This document shows, piece by piece, positions 1 to 9,274 of a stretch of 48,454 nucleotides of DNA. The notes beneath the pieces were generated by a model. The model did no database searches and was not told the origin of the DNA. It saw only the letters and a program-made list of their open reading frames with translations. Origin of the DNA: Planctomyces sp. GTDB lineage: Bacteria > Planctomycetota > Planctomycetia > Planctomycetales > Planctomycetaceae. The stretch covers positions 1 through 48,454 of the forward strand of contig SXPC01000125.1 of assembly GCA_005778225.1 (NCBI GenBank), given 5' to 3'. How positions within the stretch are numbered: position 1 is the stretch's first letter; every line of letters begins with the position of its first letter. Made by a program: the position numbers and the translations under genes.

Positions 1-21
1 CCCTCTCCGCTTATGAAATAC

Positions 22-57
22 AAAAAACCCTGCAAGGTACGCCTTGCGGGGTTTTTT
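22..57. terminator. Rho-independent terminator, strong
   Basis: A-tract, then a 10-bp GC-rich stem (28-37 with 42-51, one G-T pair) closed by a TACG tetraloop, then six T (52-57). The flanking A and T tracts make it work on either strand. It ends a transcription unit lying mostly outside the window on the left and insulates the gene at 143. Confidence 0.9.
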
Positions 58-142
58 GTTGTGACGATGAATCTATGATGCAAACGTGGAGTCAAGGGTG
101 GTGGCTTGGCTGTGTGACTCGGTAAGTTAACGCATTTATTTA

Positions 143-628
143 ATGGGCAATCTACGTCTCACTGCTTATAAAGTGCTAATCATGCCATCATTACTCATTG
201 CCGAAGAAAATCGGGGTGCTTCTCTTCGTGCGCAGTCAGTCGCGTTTAGCAAATTTCCAATGGCAAATCCCCCTTCGGAACCCCGTGCTCTGGAACTCTG
301 GATGAAGCATGCTGCAGGATTTCTCCTGTTTGAAAAGGTTCGAGCTGCAGGACTTGCTACTCTGGAACAAGATGCTTCTTCTGACCTTAGAACCGCTGTT
401 GAGTTAGCTGTTGACGCAACGATGTATGCACTGATGGCACAGATTGATGGCGTGTCTGGCGGTCTGAGCTCGGCCGATCAAGAACTTCATCTCACGTTTG
501 GAGTCGAGCTCATTAATAATGGGGCAACGCTTGCGGAACTCGATTTACGCGGAGGTGATGGAATGTGTATGGGATTCCACGGGTGGTCTGACAACGACTT
601 TGGCAAAGACGCCATCGTCTCTAGATGA
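143..628 (+). CDS. Hypothetical protein, 161 aa
   Basis: I do not recognise this family. The frame is open from an ATG at 143; an internal ATG at 182 (residue 14) is an equally plausible start, and neither has a clear ribosome binding site. The product is soluble with no signal peptide or membrane segment. Residues about 50-110 look helical and Ala/Leu-rich, and the end is Gly/Asp-rich with the segment GGDGMCMGFHGWSDNDFG. It stands alone between the terminator at 22-57 and the lipoprotein gene at 816. Its base composition looks more AT-rich than the following genes, which could mean recent acquisition, but this was not measured. The reading frame is probably real because its length exceeds chance and no longer frame competes. 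Confidence 0.55.
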   Translation: MGNLRLTAYKVLIMPSLLIAEENRGASLRAQSVAFSKFPMANPPSEPRALELWMKHAAGFLLFEKVRAAGLATLEQDASSDLRTAVELAVDATMYALMAQIDGVSGGLSSADQELHLTFGVELINNGATLAELDLRGGDGMCMGFHGWSDNDFGKDAIVSR

Positions 629-815
629 GTCGTGTTCCGAGCTATAGATGAGTAGCTTGGTCATTTCTAAGCGCCGATTCATCCCGGCAGTCTGGGCAGT
701 TTTGCAAGAATGACATTCTTATTCCTCAGCCCCCAACCGCCGTTGTTGCAAAACTTGAATCAATTTAGGCTCCCCGGTGAATTTTCCTGGAAATTTCTCC
801 GCTGGGATCTCTGCT

Positions 816-1961
816 ATGTCTGTCTCGTTACCTGTTGTTCGCTGGTCATTGGTTGTCTGGGCTCTTTCTTCGCTGTTGCTGCTGTCATCCAGTGGCTGCA
901 ACACGACGGCGGGCTATGTCAACAACGAAGCCGGACGTCGCATGTATGCTGGCGGGAAGTTTGCTCAGGCTCAGGGCGAGTTCCAGCGAGCGCTCGCTGA
1001 CGATCCTGATAATCCCCATTTTGCCTATAATCTCGCATCAGCGATGGAAAAGCAGGGGGATCTCGAAGGGGCGCAGCGTCTTTACCGACATGCGATCAAT
1101 ATCGATCCTCGTCACCAGCCGTCGTACCACGCGTTAGCGAAAATGATGGTCAACGAAGGCAATGTCGATGCGGCGCAACAGCTTGTCGGCAGCTGGGTTG
1201 CAACACAGCCGTATGCTTCAGAATCGCATATGGAGATGGCCTGGATTCACGAGAAAGTCGGCAACTTCAGCCAGGCAGAAGAGCAACTTGAACAGGCGCT
1301 GGCGATCAATCCACGCAGTTCACTGGCGGCTGCTCACTTAGGTCACGTTTACGAACAAACCGGACAGATGGACGAGGCGGTTGCGATGTACGATCGCTCG
1401 CTGATGCTCAATCCTGCTCGTCCTTCGGTCCACAACCGCTATGCCTCGATTCGACGTCAAAACTGGCAGAACATGATGGCTTCCAGTCGGACGGACGTCC
1501 CAGTCCAGGGGCCGACGATGACAGCGTCCGGGCCGATGATGCCGACGATGTCTGCTCAAGCTCCGATGATGATGCCGATGTCCGCAAACATGGGGTCTGC
1601 ACCGGCCCCGATGGCGGCTCAGGCTGATCCGGCGTTTACTTTGGCTTCATTCACTGGCTTTGCACCCACACCGAAACCACAGCCTCCTGCGGTCAGCCAG
1701 CCGGCGATATTTTCACCGGCGATGATGGCGGGGGCTCGACCGATGCCCGCAGCGACGCCGAACGCTTTTCAACCCGTCGTCCCCAATAACTATCGACCAT
1801 TGTTCGCCCCGACGGCAGATCCCTCGATCATGCCGACGCAGGTCTTCTCGGCGAAACATAGTCACCCTGCTTCTGGACCAACCGCAAACAGCAGCATTAT
1901 TCAGACTGGCTACCAGGCTCCGATGGCGAGTTCAAGCCGACCTGTTGTCCAGCCGTTTTAA
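816..1961 (+). CDS. TPR-repeat lipoprotein
   Basis: Predicted 381-aa exported lipoprotein. With the start at 816, residues 1-28 form a basic/hydrophobic signal peptide ending in a lipobox-like SSSGC (Cys28); an in-frame ATG at 777 adds 13 residues and cannot be excluded. Residues about 40-210 hold roughly five tetratricopeptide repeats, recognisable from A..Y..A...DP.N spacing (for example ALADDPDNPHFAYNLASAME and ALAINPRSS). TPRs bind protein partners, so a scaffold role at the membrane is inferred. The last 160 residues are Met/Pro/Ala-rich low complexity without a recognised domain. No partner gene is adjacent, so the substrate is unknown. Confidence in the TPR and lipoprotein calls is high. 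Confidence 0.85.
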   Translation: MSVSLPVVRWSLVVWALSSLLLLSSSGCNTTAGYVNNEAGRRMYAGGKFAQAQGEFQRALADDPDNPHFAYNLASAMEKQGDLEGAQRLYRHAINIDPRHQPSYHALAKMMVNEGNVDAAQQLVGSWVATQPYASESHMEMAWIHEKVGNFSQAEEQLEQALAINPRSSLAAAHLGHVYEQTGQMDEAVAMYDRSLMLNPARPSVHNRYASIRRQNWQNMMASSRTDVPVQGPTMTASGPMMPTMSAQAPMMMPMSANMGSAPAPMAAQADPAFTLASFTGFAPTPKPQPPAVSQPAIFSPAMMAGARPMPAATPNAFQPVVPNNYRPLFAPTADPSIMPTQVFSAKHSHPASGPTANSSIIQTGYQAPMASSSRPVVQPF

Positions 1962-1992
1962 CAGCTTGCTCGAAAGCTCCCTGATCTGCCCC

Positions 1993-2036
1993 CGGGAGGG
2001 CGAGGCTCCGTCCGAGCCGCTGTCCTGCGTTGCAAC
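1993..2036. repeat. Family B repeat arm, copy B1
   Basis: Single arm beginning GGGAGGGCGAGGCTCCGTCC and running to GTTGCAAC, with an internal GGCTC-CGTCC-GAGCC hairpin. The same arm recurs at 31952, 32075 (inverted) and 42192. It lies about 30 bp after the stop of the TPR lipoprotein gene. I see no second arm before 2219. The rest of 1962-2219 shows no gene. Confidence 0.85.
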
Positions 2037-2219
2037 GTCACATTGGCTCGTGATGAACGAGTCGTGTGCCGTGGGATGAAAACGTCGAGGCCATCGTCGT
2101 TTTGTGCACGGCTAGAGTATCGCAAGGCAAAGAAGCGGCTCACACGGAGGTTCGCCCTCCCTGTTGTGTGTCGCTTTAAATGGACGTAAGCCTAATTCTC
2201 AGGGGCGCTTCGCCCGGGC

Positions 2220-2546
2220 TTACTGCGGGTCGTTCTGGCGGGCCGTTGGGTTTTGTTCCCAGTTGTTGATCTCTTGCAGTTGCTTACTGCGAACGTCCCC
2301 GACATTGCTGACGGAGTAGACCAGCAGGCCGCCCATGATGATCACAGCCAGCAGGATCCAGATGATGATCGAGGCGCTGGCCCACTCGTAATATTCGATC
2401 AGGGTTTCTTTCACGATATCCATCCAGGTTTGATCCTGGTTATCGTGCTCTGTCGAAATCAGGGCGAGTTCACGCTCTGACAGCCCTTTTTTGCGTTCCT
2501 GAGCGAGGGCTTCGATATACTCTTTATTGGGGTTCAGGCCAGACAT
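2220..2546 (-). CDS. Small single-pass membrane protein (paralogue of the gene at 2775)
   Basis: Predicted 108 aa. The start at 2546 (MSGLNPNKEY) is preferred over the upstream in-frame ATG at 2642 because GGAG sits 7-9 bases before it. The N-terminal about 55 residues are charged (EALAQERKKGLSERELALIS), followed by one hydrophobic segment (about 56-80) and a short charged tail. The core matches the C-terminal half of the next minus-strand gene: the pattern E.L..ER..GL...E.LI, a TW motif, one membrane span with a G-G, then an amphipathic end. The two are therefore duplicated neighbours, probably co-transcribed. No named domain is recognised. A membrane-anchored accessory or oligomerising role is possible but not shown. 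Confidence 0.75.
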   Translation of the reverse strand: MSGLNPNKEYIEALAQERKKGLSERELALISTEHDNQDQTWMDIVKETLIEYYEWASASIIIWILLAVIIMGGLLVYSVSNVGDVRSKQLQEINNWEQNPTARQNDPQ

Positions 2547-2774
2547 GGGCGTCTCCGAGGCGAAATGACAATCAATGCGGCCCGCAATGATGGTTTCGCT
2601 AATTATAAGGCTGGCCCAGACCTCGGAATAGAGGTTATCCACGTCGTTTCACAGGAGGTGAGTAACCGCAATCGGCAATGGTTGGAATTGTCGTTCTATG
2701 CGCAATGCACTGGGTCAGCGAACGATCCTGATCCCAGTCACCCGTCTGAACATAAAGCGAATTCAGCTCAACGG

Positions 2775-3257
2775 TTATGGACGGGTGGAGTCTTTTTCGA
2801 GAATCTCAATCGTTTCGTTCCAGCCATCAACGATGCTGTAGACCATTTTGACCGTGATTCCGCCAATCACGAGTGTGATGACGACCAGCCAGACGACCAT
2901 GGATTGGCCGAGAAAGGCGAGGATTTCCCAGACATACTCAAAAACGAACCCGAACCAGGTCCTCGGGGGAAGGGTCGTGATCAGGCTTTCCTGGTGAGGC
3001 GTGAGGCCGTGTTCGCGTTCTCGTTTGAGTTGCTCGGTGATCGAGAGGCGTTCTGCTGTCGCCGTTCCGCCAGCTGCTGTTTCCTTTGCGGAGAGTTGGG
3101 GGGCATGAACGTAGCGTGGGATTGCCGGAGATTCCGCATGATCGACAAGAAATGGCTGGGCGATTTCGCGTGCAGCAGGTTCTTGGGCCACTCGGTCCAG
3201 ACGATCAGCCAACGAGCGTAAACCGCGTGCAATGGACCGAGCCGTTTCACGGAGCAT
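2775..3257 (-). CDS. Small single-pass membrane protein (paralogue of the gene at 2220)
   Basis: Predicted 160 aa. The start at 3257 (MLRETARSIA) is supported by GGGAGGG about 6 bases upstream; the longer frame from 3344 has no such site. Residues 1-75 are an Arg-rich amphipathic region (RGLRSLADRLDRVAQEP) absent from the shorter paralogue. Residues about 76-160 align with the neighbour: EQLKREREHGLTPHQESLI, then TW, a membrane span (about 110-135, WLVVITLVIGG) and a charged tail. The 228 bp between the two genes holds no gene. Function is unknown. The tandem arrangement suggests two interacting versions of one membrane protein. Confidence 0.75.
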   Translation of the reverse strand: MLRETARSIARGLRSLADRLDRVAQEPAAREIAQPFLVDHAESPAIPRYVHAPQLSAKETAAGGTATAERLSITEQLKREREHGLTPHQESLITTLPPRTWFGFVFEYVWEILAFLGQSMVVWLVVITLVIGGITVKMVYSIVDGWNETIEILEKDSTRP

Positions 3258-3409
3258 GAGAGTCCCTCCCTTGATCACGAAAATCATCCTGGCAGCTATG
3301 TGGATTTTCAGGTCCTGGCGAATTGCGTCAAGCTGATTGTCCATTGTGGGGCAATATTCATCCGAAACTCATGTTCTTGCAGCCTTTGAAAAGGAACTGA
3401 ATAGAATTC

Positions 3410-3484
3410 GTGTGCCACGGCTGTGTCAGCCGTGCCGAGTTTCAAAGTTGATCTCACCTGCGCGCTCTCACGGCCGTGGCACAC
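3410..3484. repeat. Family A inverted repeat, copy A1
   Basis: 75-bp element with terminal arms GTGTGCCACGGC... and ...GCCGTGGCACAC. The left arm can also fold on itself (CACGGCTG-TGT-CAGCCGTG). It sits in the divergent 438-bp region between the membrane-protein pair and aspS, upstream of the aspS promoter. The centre begins CCGAGTTTCAAAGTTGA, shared with copies A3 and A5, so the copies are true homologues and not chance palindromes. Confidence 0.92.
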
Positions 3485-3569
3485 CTATTGGGATGAGATC
3501 GAGGTGGAAAACAAGGCCTGTTGTCATTGTCATTCGTTCGGAACCGTCAATATTGCCCTGTCCTCGCGA

Positions 3570-3597
3570 TTGCGGGGTCAAAATCGCTCCTTATAAT
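3570..3597 (+). promoter_or_regulatory. Candidate sigma70-type promoter of aspS
   Basis: TTGCGG (3570-3575), a 16-bp spacer, then a perfect TATAAT (3592-3597). The predicted start of transcription is near 3604, about 90 bases before the aspS start codon. The -35 box matches only three of six positions. Confidence 0.6.
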
Positions 3598-3695
3598 AGC
3601 CCTTTCCCGCGAACCAGCCTCCAGGCTGATCGTTCGTCCTATTTCCAGACATTGACGCCCCGGCTTCGATCGCCAACCCAAGGACATCCACTCCC

Positions 3696-5462
<1,767 letters not shown>

Positions 5463-5476
5463 GGTCTGAGAGATCC

Positions 5477-5558
5477 GTGTGCCACGGCCGTGTCGGCCGT
5501 GAGATTTCGCGTTTGACGTCAAATTAGAATTCCCACGGCTGACACAGCCGTGGCACAC
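5477..5558. repeat. Family A inverted repeat, copy A2
   Basis: 82 bp with arms GTGTGCCACGGCCGTG and CAGCCGTGGCACAC, occupying most of the 111-bp gap between aspS and the small gene at 5574. The right arm ends immediately before the AGGAAG ribosome binding site of that gene. Confidence 0.92.
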
Positions 5559-5573
5559 AGGAAGTGTCTTATC

Positions 5574-5786
5574 GTGGTTATTCACAAGACGAGAAAGCCA
5601 GACCCCGAAGGGGATCCTGATCGCGATGCCTGGCAGTCGATCATCGTCTATGCGCTGTGTCTATCGACCTGCTTTATTGGGATCGTGATCTACTTCCTCT
5701 TCGGCGGCGGGAAGGATTTTATTTCGCAGTTGCAGCGAATCAATCAGGAAGAGCGGGCAGCGGGGAAAGAGGAACCTGGGCGGTAA
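5574..5786 (+). CDS. Small single-pass membrane protein
   Basis: Predicted 70 aa. The open frame extends back to a GTG at 5550 inside repeat A2. The GTG at 5574 is chosen because AGGAAG lies 9 bases upstream and the repeat should not be coding. The N-terminus is charged (HKTRKPDPEGDPDRD), one membrane span follows at about residues 22-43 (IVYALCLSTCFIGIVIYFLF), then a charged Glu/Lys/Arg tail (QLQRINQEERAAGKEE). It could be co-transcribed with aspS. The stop is 6 bp from the stop of the convergent lptE gene, so no terminator fits between them. No family is recognised. Confidence 0.6.
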   Translation: MVIHKTRKPDPEGDPDRDAWQSIIVYALCLSTCFIGIVIYFLFGGGKDFISQLQRINQEERAAGKEEPGR

Positions 5787-5792
5787 TGGTAT

Positions 5793-6347
5793 CTACCACG
5801 GCTCTTCCATCATGTCGACGATGTCGGCGGACAGCTTCTTGAACAGGCTGCTTTTCGCGGTTGCCAGAGACTGGCCGACTTCCGGGGCGAACTCGGCTTG
5901 ATTGACGACGTTGATCGTTTCGGCGTTCAGCGGGATCATGCCCTGGGCGAGGATCTGTTTGCTGCGGAGATCCTGCCAGGTGACTTCGACGGCGAGTGAG
6001 ACCTGCAGTTGGCGCGGATCGTCGTACTGGTTTTCGCCGAGGACACTCTTTTTGGTGTCGACAATGCGACCGGTTAAGCGGGTATCAGCAAACGGTTCTT
6101 TGGCGAGTCGGAAAGGCGTCCGGTTCTGGACTTCTTTCTGGACGTATTCGGTCAGCTCTTGTTCCCAGCCTCGACGAAACGAGGTCGAGGAGAATGTCGG
6201 GATGTGGACGGTCCGGATCTCGGGACTGTAGGGAGCGCCAACGACATAACCACAGCCGGGGATCGCCAGCAACGCGAACAACGATCCCAGGACGGCGCGT
6301 CGAGAGACGTTCCGCGAGGAATCCGCTGATGGTGTTGGCTCGGTCAT
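5793..6347 (-). CDS. lptE: LptE-like LPS-assembly lipoprotein
   Basis: 184 aa. LptE forms the plug of the LptD outer-membrane translocon that inserts lipopolysaccharide; the call rests on the family pattern of a lipobox followed by GY and a V-P-x-F segment (here CGYVVGAPYSPEIRTVHIPTF), the pattern R.x.F.LA, and length. Residues 1-32 are an export signal with lipobox LAIPGC (Cys32). It is unusual in having a twin arginine (SRRAVLG, Arg16-Arg17) ahead of the hydrophobic stretch, so Tat export is possible. It is the last gene of a minus-strand run recO - BamD-like - lptE, an arrangement consistent with envelope biogenesis. No Shine-Dalgarno site is visible; repeat A3 begins 5 bp upstream of the start codon. 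Confidence 0.82.
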   Translation of the reverse strand: MTEPTPSADSSRNVSRRAVLGSLFALLAIPGCGYVVGAPYSPEIRTVHIPTFSSTSFRRGWEQELTEYVQKEVQNRTPFRLAKEPFADTRLTGRIVDTKKSVLGENQYDDPRQLQVSLAVEVTWQDLRSKQILAQGMIPLNAETINVVNQAEFAPEVGQSLATAKSSLFKKLSADIVDMMEEPW

Positions 6348-6351
6348 AATC

Positions 6352-6434
6352 GTGTGGCACGGCCGTGTGGTCGTGGGAATTCGTGGTTGGCGTCAACTTT
6401 GAAACTCGGCACGGCTGAGACAGCCGTGGCACAC
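6352..6434. repeat. Family A inverted repeat, copy A3
   Basis: 83 bp with arms GTGTGGCACGGCCGTG and CAGCCGTGGCACAC. It fills 83 of the 98 bp between the stop of the BamD-like gene and the start of lptE. Read on the minus strand its centre gives CCGAGTTTCAAAGTTGA, as in A1, so this copy is inverted relative to A1. Confidence 0.92.
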
Positions 6435-6445
6435 AGAGAGTTACG

Positions 6446-8032
6446 TTAACCGCCGGTCAGGTCGAGTGTCGCTTGACCAGGGCTTGATCCTGGTGAGGAA
6501 CCTGGGGGCGGAGTATTGCTGGGAGGGCCGTTTAGATCAACGCCAGTTTCCGCTGGTCGGCCTGGGTTGACAGGCGATCCCTGAACACCGCCTTCGTCTT
6601 TGCGTCGGAAGGGAGGTGGAATTAGGTTCGGGAAGCCATTGGATCGTTTGAGTTCCTGCTCGGGAACGGGTGTTGGCTGCAGGTTGGGAGCCGGTGCTTG
6701 CGGTTGAGCAGCCGGCTGGCCGGGATTCTTGACGAAGTTCTCGGACTCGAATTCGCCTGCCCCCTGGATGGCGAGCAGGAGGGTGTTCTTGTCGCGGTAG
6801 TTCGGCAGCTCTTTGAGAAGCTGTTTGCACTTCTCGGCGTAGACAGATCCCGGGTACTGATTGATGATCGAACTGCAGTACAAAGTCACGGATTCGAAGT
6901 CGCCTTTACGCAGGTAGAAGACAGCTCGATCGTAATCGCGTCGGATGATGGCATCATCGATGCGAACCAGTTCCGCCTGCAGACGGGCTCGCTGGTCTTC
7001 GGGAAGATCGCGGAAGATCTTCAGAGATGCTTCTTTAAGTTGCTTGGCTTCGGCCAAGGACTTGGAGTCGTAGCTGGAACCGAGGTAAGAGGCCTGGGCA
7101 ACGTGCGAACCCAGTAGGAAGGCATCTTTGGCGTGTGGACTGTCCGGGTATTCTTCACGCAGCAGCTTGTACGTTTCGGAGGCTTCGAAGAAGCGTCCTT
7201 TCCGCAGTTGGTAACTTGCGGTCAGCATCAACGCATCATCTGCCAGTGGACCAGTCGGGTCGTGCAGCCAGATGGATTTCAGCGACTCGAGAGCGCGACC
7301 TTCGGTATCGAATGTCGGGCGTTCTTTGTCGGTCAAGTTCAAGAACGAAGGCGTGTCGGTCTGGTGACCGTCTGCAACCTTGGGACGGCTGGCTTTGCCA
7401 TCATCGGTGTAGTTGGCGGGGACGACATCTCCTGACGTCGTGACCTGCAGATCCATCCAAATGCCTGCGATCTCGAAGAGGCGTCGCGTGGATTGTTCCA
7501 GGTAACGGGTCGTCGGATAGTCGTTGACCAGCTTCAGGTAAGAGTCCTGAGCTTTGGGGTATTTCTTCTGCTGATAGTAGACTTCGCCGAGCAGGTAGAG
7601 GGCTTCTTCGCGAAGGGGGCTATCGGTGTAGTGAGGATCGCGATCGCTGGGGCTTAAGAAGGTATTTTTGAACGTTCGCTTGCGCTTGCCGTAGTCGTCG
7701 AGACGGTATCTCTTGACGATGTCATCGAGTTCATCTTCTGCTTCTTTGTATTTGCCGGCTTTGACGAGCTCTTCGGCTTTGATCATGGCCTCGATCCCTT
7801 TGCGGGATGTTTCACGAGCTTTCGCAGTCGCGGAATTGTCCACGCGACCTTTGCCCGGAGTGAAGCCGACAGGGATGACGCCGTTCTTGTCATCGATATC
7901 GACGCTGGCCATCGTTGCTTCGGGGTTCGCAAAGGGGTCGAATGTTGCTTCGGCGACGCTACTTTTGCGAGACCAGGGGGATGCACAGCCTGAGAGCATC
8001 AACATCGAAAAGAGAAGGGATGCGCGTGCCAT
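6446..8032 (-). CDS. BamD-like TPR outer-membrane lipoprotein
   Basis: Predicted 528 aa. The start at 8032 (MARASLLFSMLMLSGC) gives a short lipoprotein signal with Cys16; the frame stays open to 8419, but that extension translates repeat C1 and the recO tail. TPR-like units of the BamD/YfiO type follow: YKEAEDELDDIVKRY, EEALYLLGEVYYQQKKYPKAQ..Y..L.NDYP, ADDALMLTASYQLRKGRFFEA, and YCSSIINQYPGSVYAEKC. BamD works in the BAM complex, which folds outer-membrane proteins. The protein is about twice the usual BamD length, with a longer middle and a roughly 110-residue Pro/Gly/Gln-rich tail, so it may be a planctomycete-specific derivative. It lies between recO and lptE. The start codon itself lies within repeat C1. 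Confidence 0.8.
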   Translation of the reverse strand: MARASLLFSMLMLSGCASPWSRKSSVAEATFDPFANPEATMASVDIDDKNGVIPVGFTPGKGRVDNSATAKARETSRKGIEAMIKAEELVKAGKYKEAEDELDDIVKRYRLDDYGKRKRTFKNTFLSPSDRDPHYTDSPLREEALYLLGEVYYQQKKYPKAQDSYLKLVNDYPTTRYLEQSTRRLFEIAGIWMDLQVTTSGDVVPANYTDDGKASRPKVADGHQTDTPSFLNLTDKERPTFDTEGRALESLKSIWLHDPTGPLADDALMLTASYQLRKGRFFEASETYKLLREEYPDSPHAKDAFLLGSHVAQASYLGSSYDSKSLAEAKQLKEASLKIFRDLPEDQRARLQAELVRIDDAIIRRDYDRAVFYLRKGDFESVTLYCSSIINQYPGSVYAEKCKQLLKELPNYRDKNTLLLAIQGAGEFESENFVKNPGQPAAQPQAPAPNLQPTPVPEQELKRSNGFPNLIPPPFRRKDEGGVQGSPVNPGRPAETGVDLNGPPSNTPPPGSSPGSSPGQATLDLTGG

Positions 8033-8124
8033 GCTCACAGCTCTGGGTGAGCATGCCGAGTATTGAGACGACGACATCCAAAATGACCGAAGAACATGCT
8101 TGCCCAAAGCTGCAAGCATGGCAC
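8026..8124. repeat. Family C inverted repeat, copy C1
   Basis: 99-bp element bounded by GTGCCATGC and GCATGGCAC. The left arm folds as GCTCACAG/CTGGGTGAGC and the right arm as GCTTG...CAAGC. It fills the whole gap between the recO stop (8134) and the BamD-like start (8032), and the outer arm contains the ATG of that gene. Copy C2 at 20930 has the two different arms in swapped order. Confidence 0.9.
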
Positions 8125-8133
8125 GAGATTCTT

Positions 8134-8886
8134 TTAGAACACGTTCAGCATACTGAGCATGCGAGGTTTGCGATCGAGAGCCGCCGAGATACTGGAATTC
8201 AGGAAGCTGCGAATTTCTTTGTACTGGTGATCGGTGATCTTGAGGTTGTCGATGAGCTTGTCCTGGCCACTGGTCAGCATGCGCAAGAGCGCGAGCGTAC
8301 CGCCAGAGATATCTCGCGAAGGGATATCGGGCTGCCGGCATTGAGGGCATAGTAACACACCCTGGCTGACCCAGAATGTGTACGTCGTCTGTGGTTGAAT
8401 CGGAGTTCCGCACTGGCACTGATCCAATATCGGCAGGAGTCCAATCTGCTCAAGAAGGGCTAACTCGTATAAAACGAGCGGTTTACGCAGATCGGGCTGA
8501 TGGGAAATGAGGTCGAGGGTGTGAATGCTGCGGTCAAAGAGGGGAACATGTTCGTCGCGCTCGCTCATCAGACCATCGAGCAGTTCGGCGATGTAGTACC
8601 CGGCGTACACCCGATTGAGGTTATGATCGGCTGGACGGAAACGGGTCACCAACTGCGCCTCGGTCAGAAGAGAGAGGGCTTCATGTTTGGGAAGGAAGAC
8701 TACCCGGCAGTGCGCGAGCAGGTCAAGAGCGCCTTCGAAGGGGCCTTTGAGACGTTTGGCCCCTTTGGCGAGTGTCGAGAGCTTCCCGAACTCGCGTGTG
8801 AATAAGGTCACAACCTTGCTGGTTTCGCTGAAATCCGCCTGACGGATCACAATCGCGTCTGACTTTTCAGCGTGAGAAGAGGCCAT
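8134..8886 (-). CDS. recO: DNA repair protein RecO
   Basis: 250 aa, cytoplasmic. RecO acts in the RecFOR pathway, loading RecA onto SSB-coated gaps and annealing strands. The N-terminal OB fold (about 1-85) has the family pattern A.VIR..DFSETSKVV.LFT.E.GK....AKGAKR. The C-terminal helical part has a zinc-finger-like set Cys157, Cys159, Cys180 and Cys183 (CQCG...CPQC). The start at 8886 (MASSHAEKSD) aligns with the family; an upstream in-frame start at 9021 would add 45 residues of unrelated sequence. First gene of the recO - BamD-like - lptE minus-strand run. Confidence 0.95.
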   Translation of the reverse strand: MASSHAEKSDAIVIRQADFSETSKVVTLFTREFGKLSTLAKGAKRLKGPFEGALDLLAHCRVVFLPKHEALSLLTEAQLVTRFRPADHNLNRVYAGYYIAELLDGLMSERDEHVPLFDRSIHTLDLISHQPDLRKPLVLYELALLEQIGLLPILDQCQCGTPIQPQTTYTFWVSQGVLLCPQCRQPDIPSRDISGGTLALLRMLTSGQDKLIDNLKITDHQYKEIRSFLNSSISAALDRKPRMLSMLNVF

Positions 8887-8998
8887 GAAAACTCGTCCAT
8901 GATCAAAAGAGGGATTGTCAAAATTACAATTCTTGCCGCGTTGGGCAGGAGGACAATAGCAGAATCCTGCTTCGGGTGAACACGGAGAAAGGAAGTCA

Positions 8999-9041
8999 TG
9001 AGTCATGAGGGAAACCGTCAAGCCGAAAACCTCATGACTCA
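8999..9041. repeat. 12-bp inverted repeat in the recO/DUF11 divergent region
   Basis: TGAGTCATGAGG (8999-9010) and CCTCATGACTCA (9030-9041) form a perfect stem with a 19-base loop. Similar wording (CCTCATGAC...CCTCATGACTGA) occurs at 46864-46890. It lies in the 388-bp gap 8887-9274, which otherwise holds only the leader of the gene at 9275. Could be a recognition site or a degraded repeat. Confidence 0.6.
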
Positions 9042-9274
9042 GACCTCACGCCTCTTGACCTTCCCGATCTCTGGTTGATTCCCCTGCATCAAGTCCAATG
9101 CGACCAGAAAATCCCGCACAATCGATAAATCTTTGCCAAGCGGTTTAAGCATTACAGGATTTACAACCGATAAGAACCGACGTGAGCACATCACGTCTTC
9201 GTCTGAACGACCCAACTCGAAACGGGTAAGCGGGTCAGGCGACCTGTCTTTCGAGTGGAAAAAGGAGTTTTCCC

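Noticed and set aside
6446-8419. Long 657-residue version of the BamD-like protein
   Set aside because: The extra 129 residues translate repeat C1 and the 3' end of recO; the shorter form gives a lipoprotein signal.
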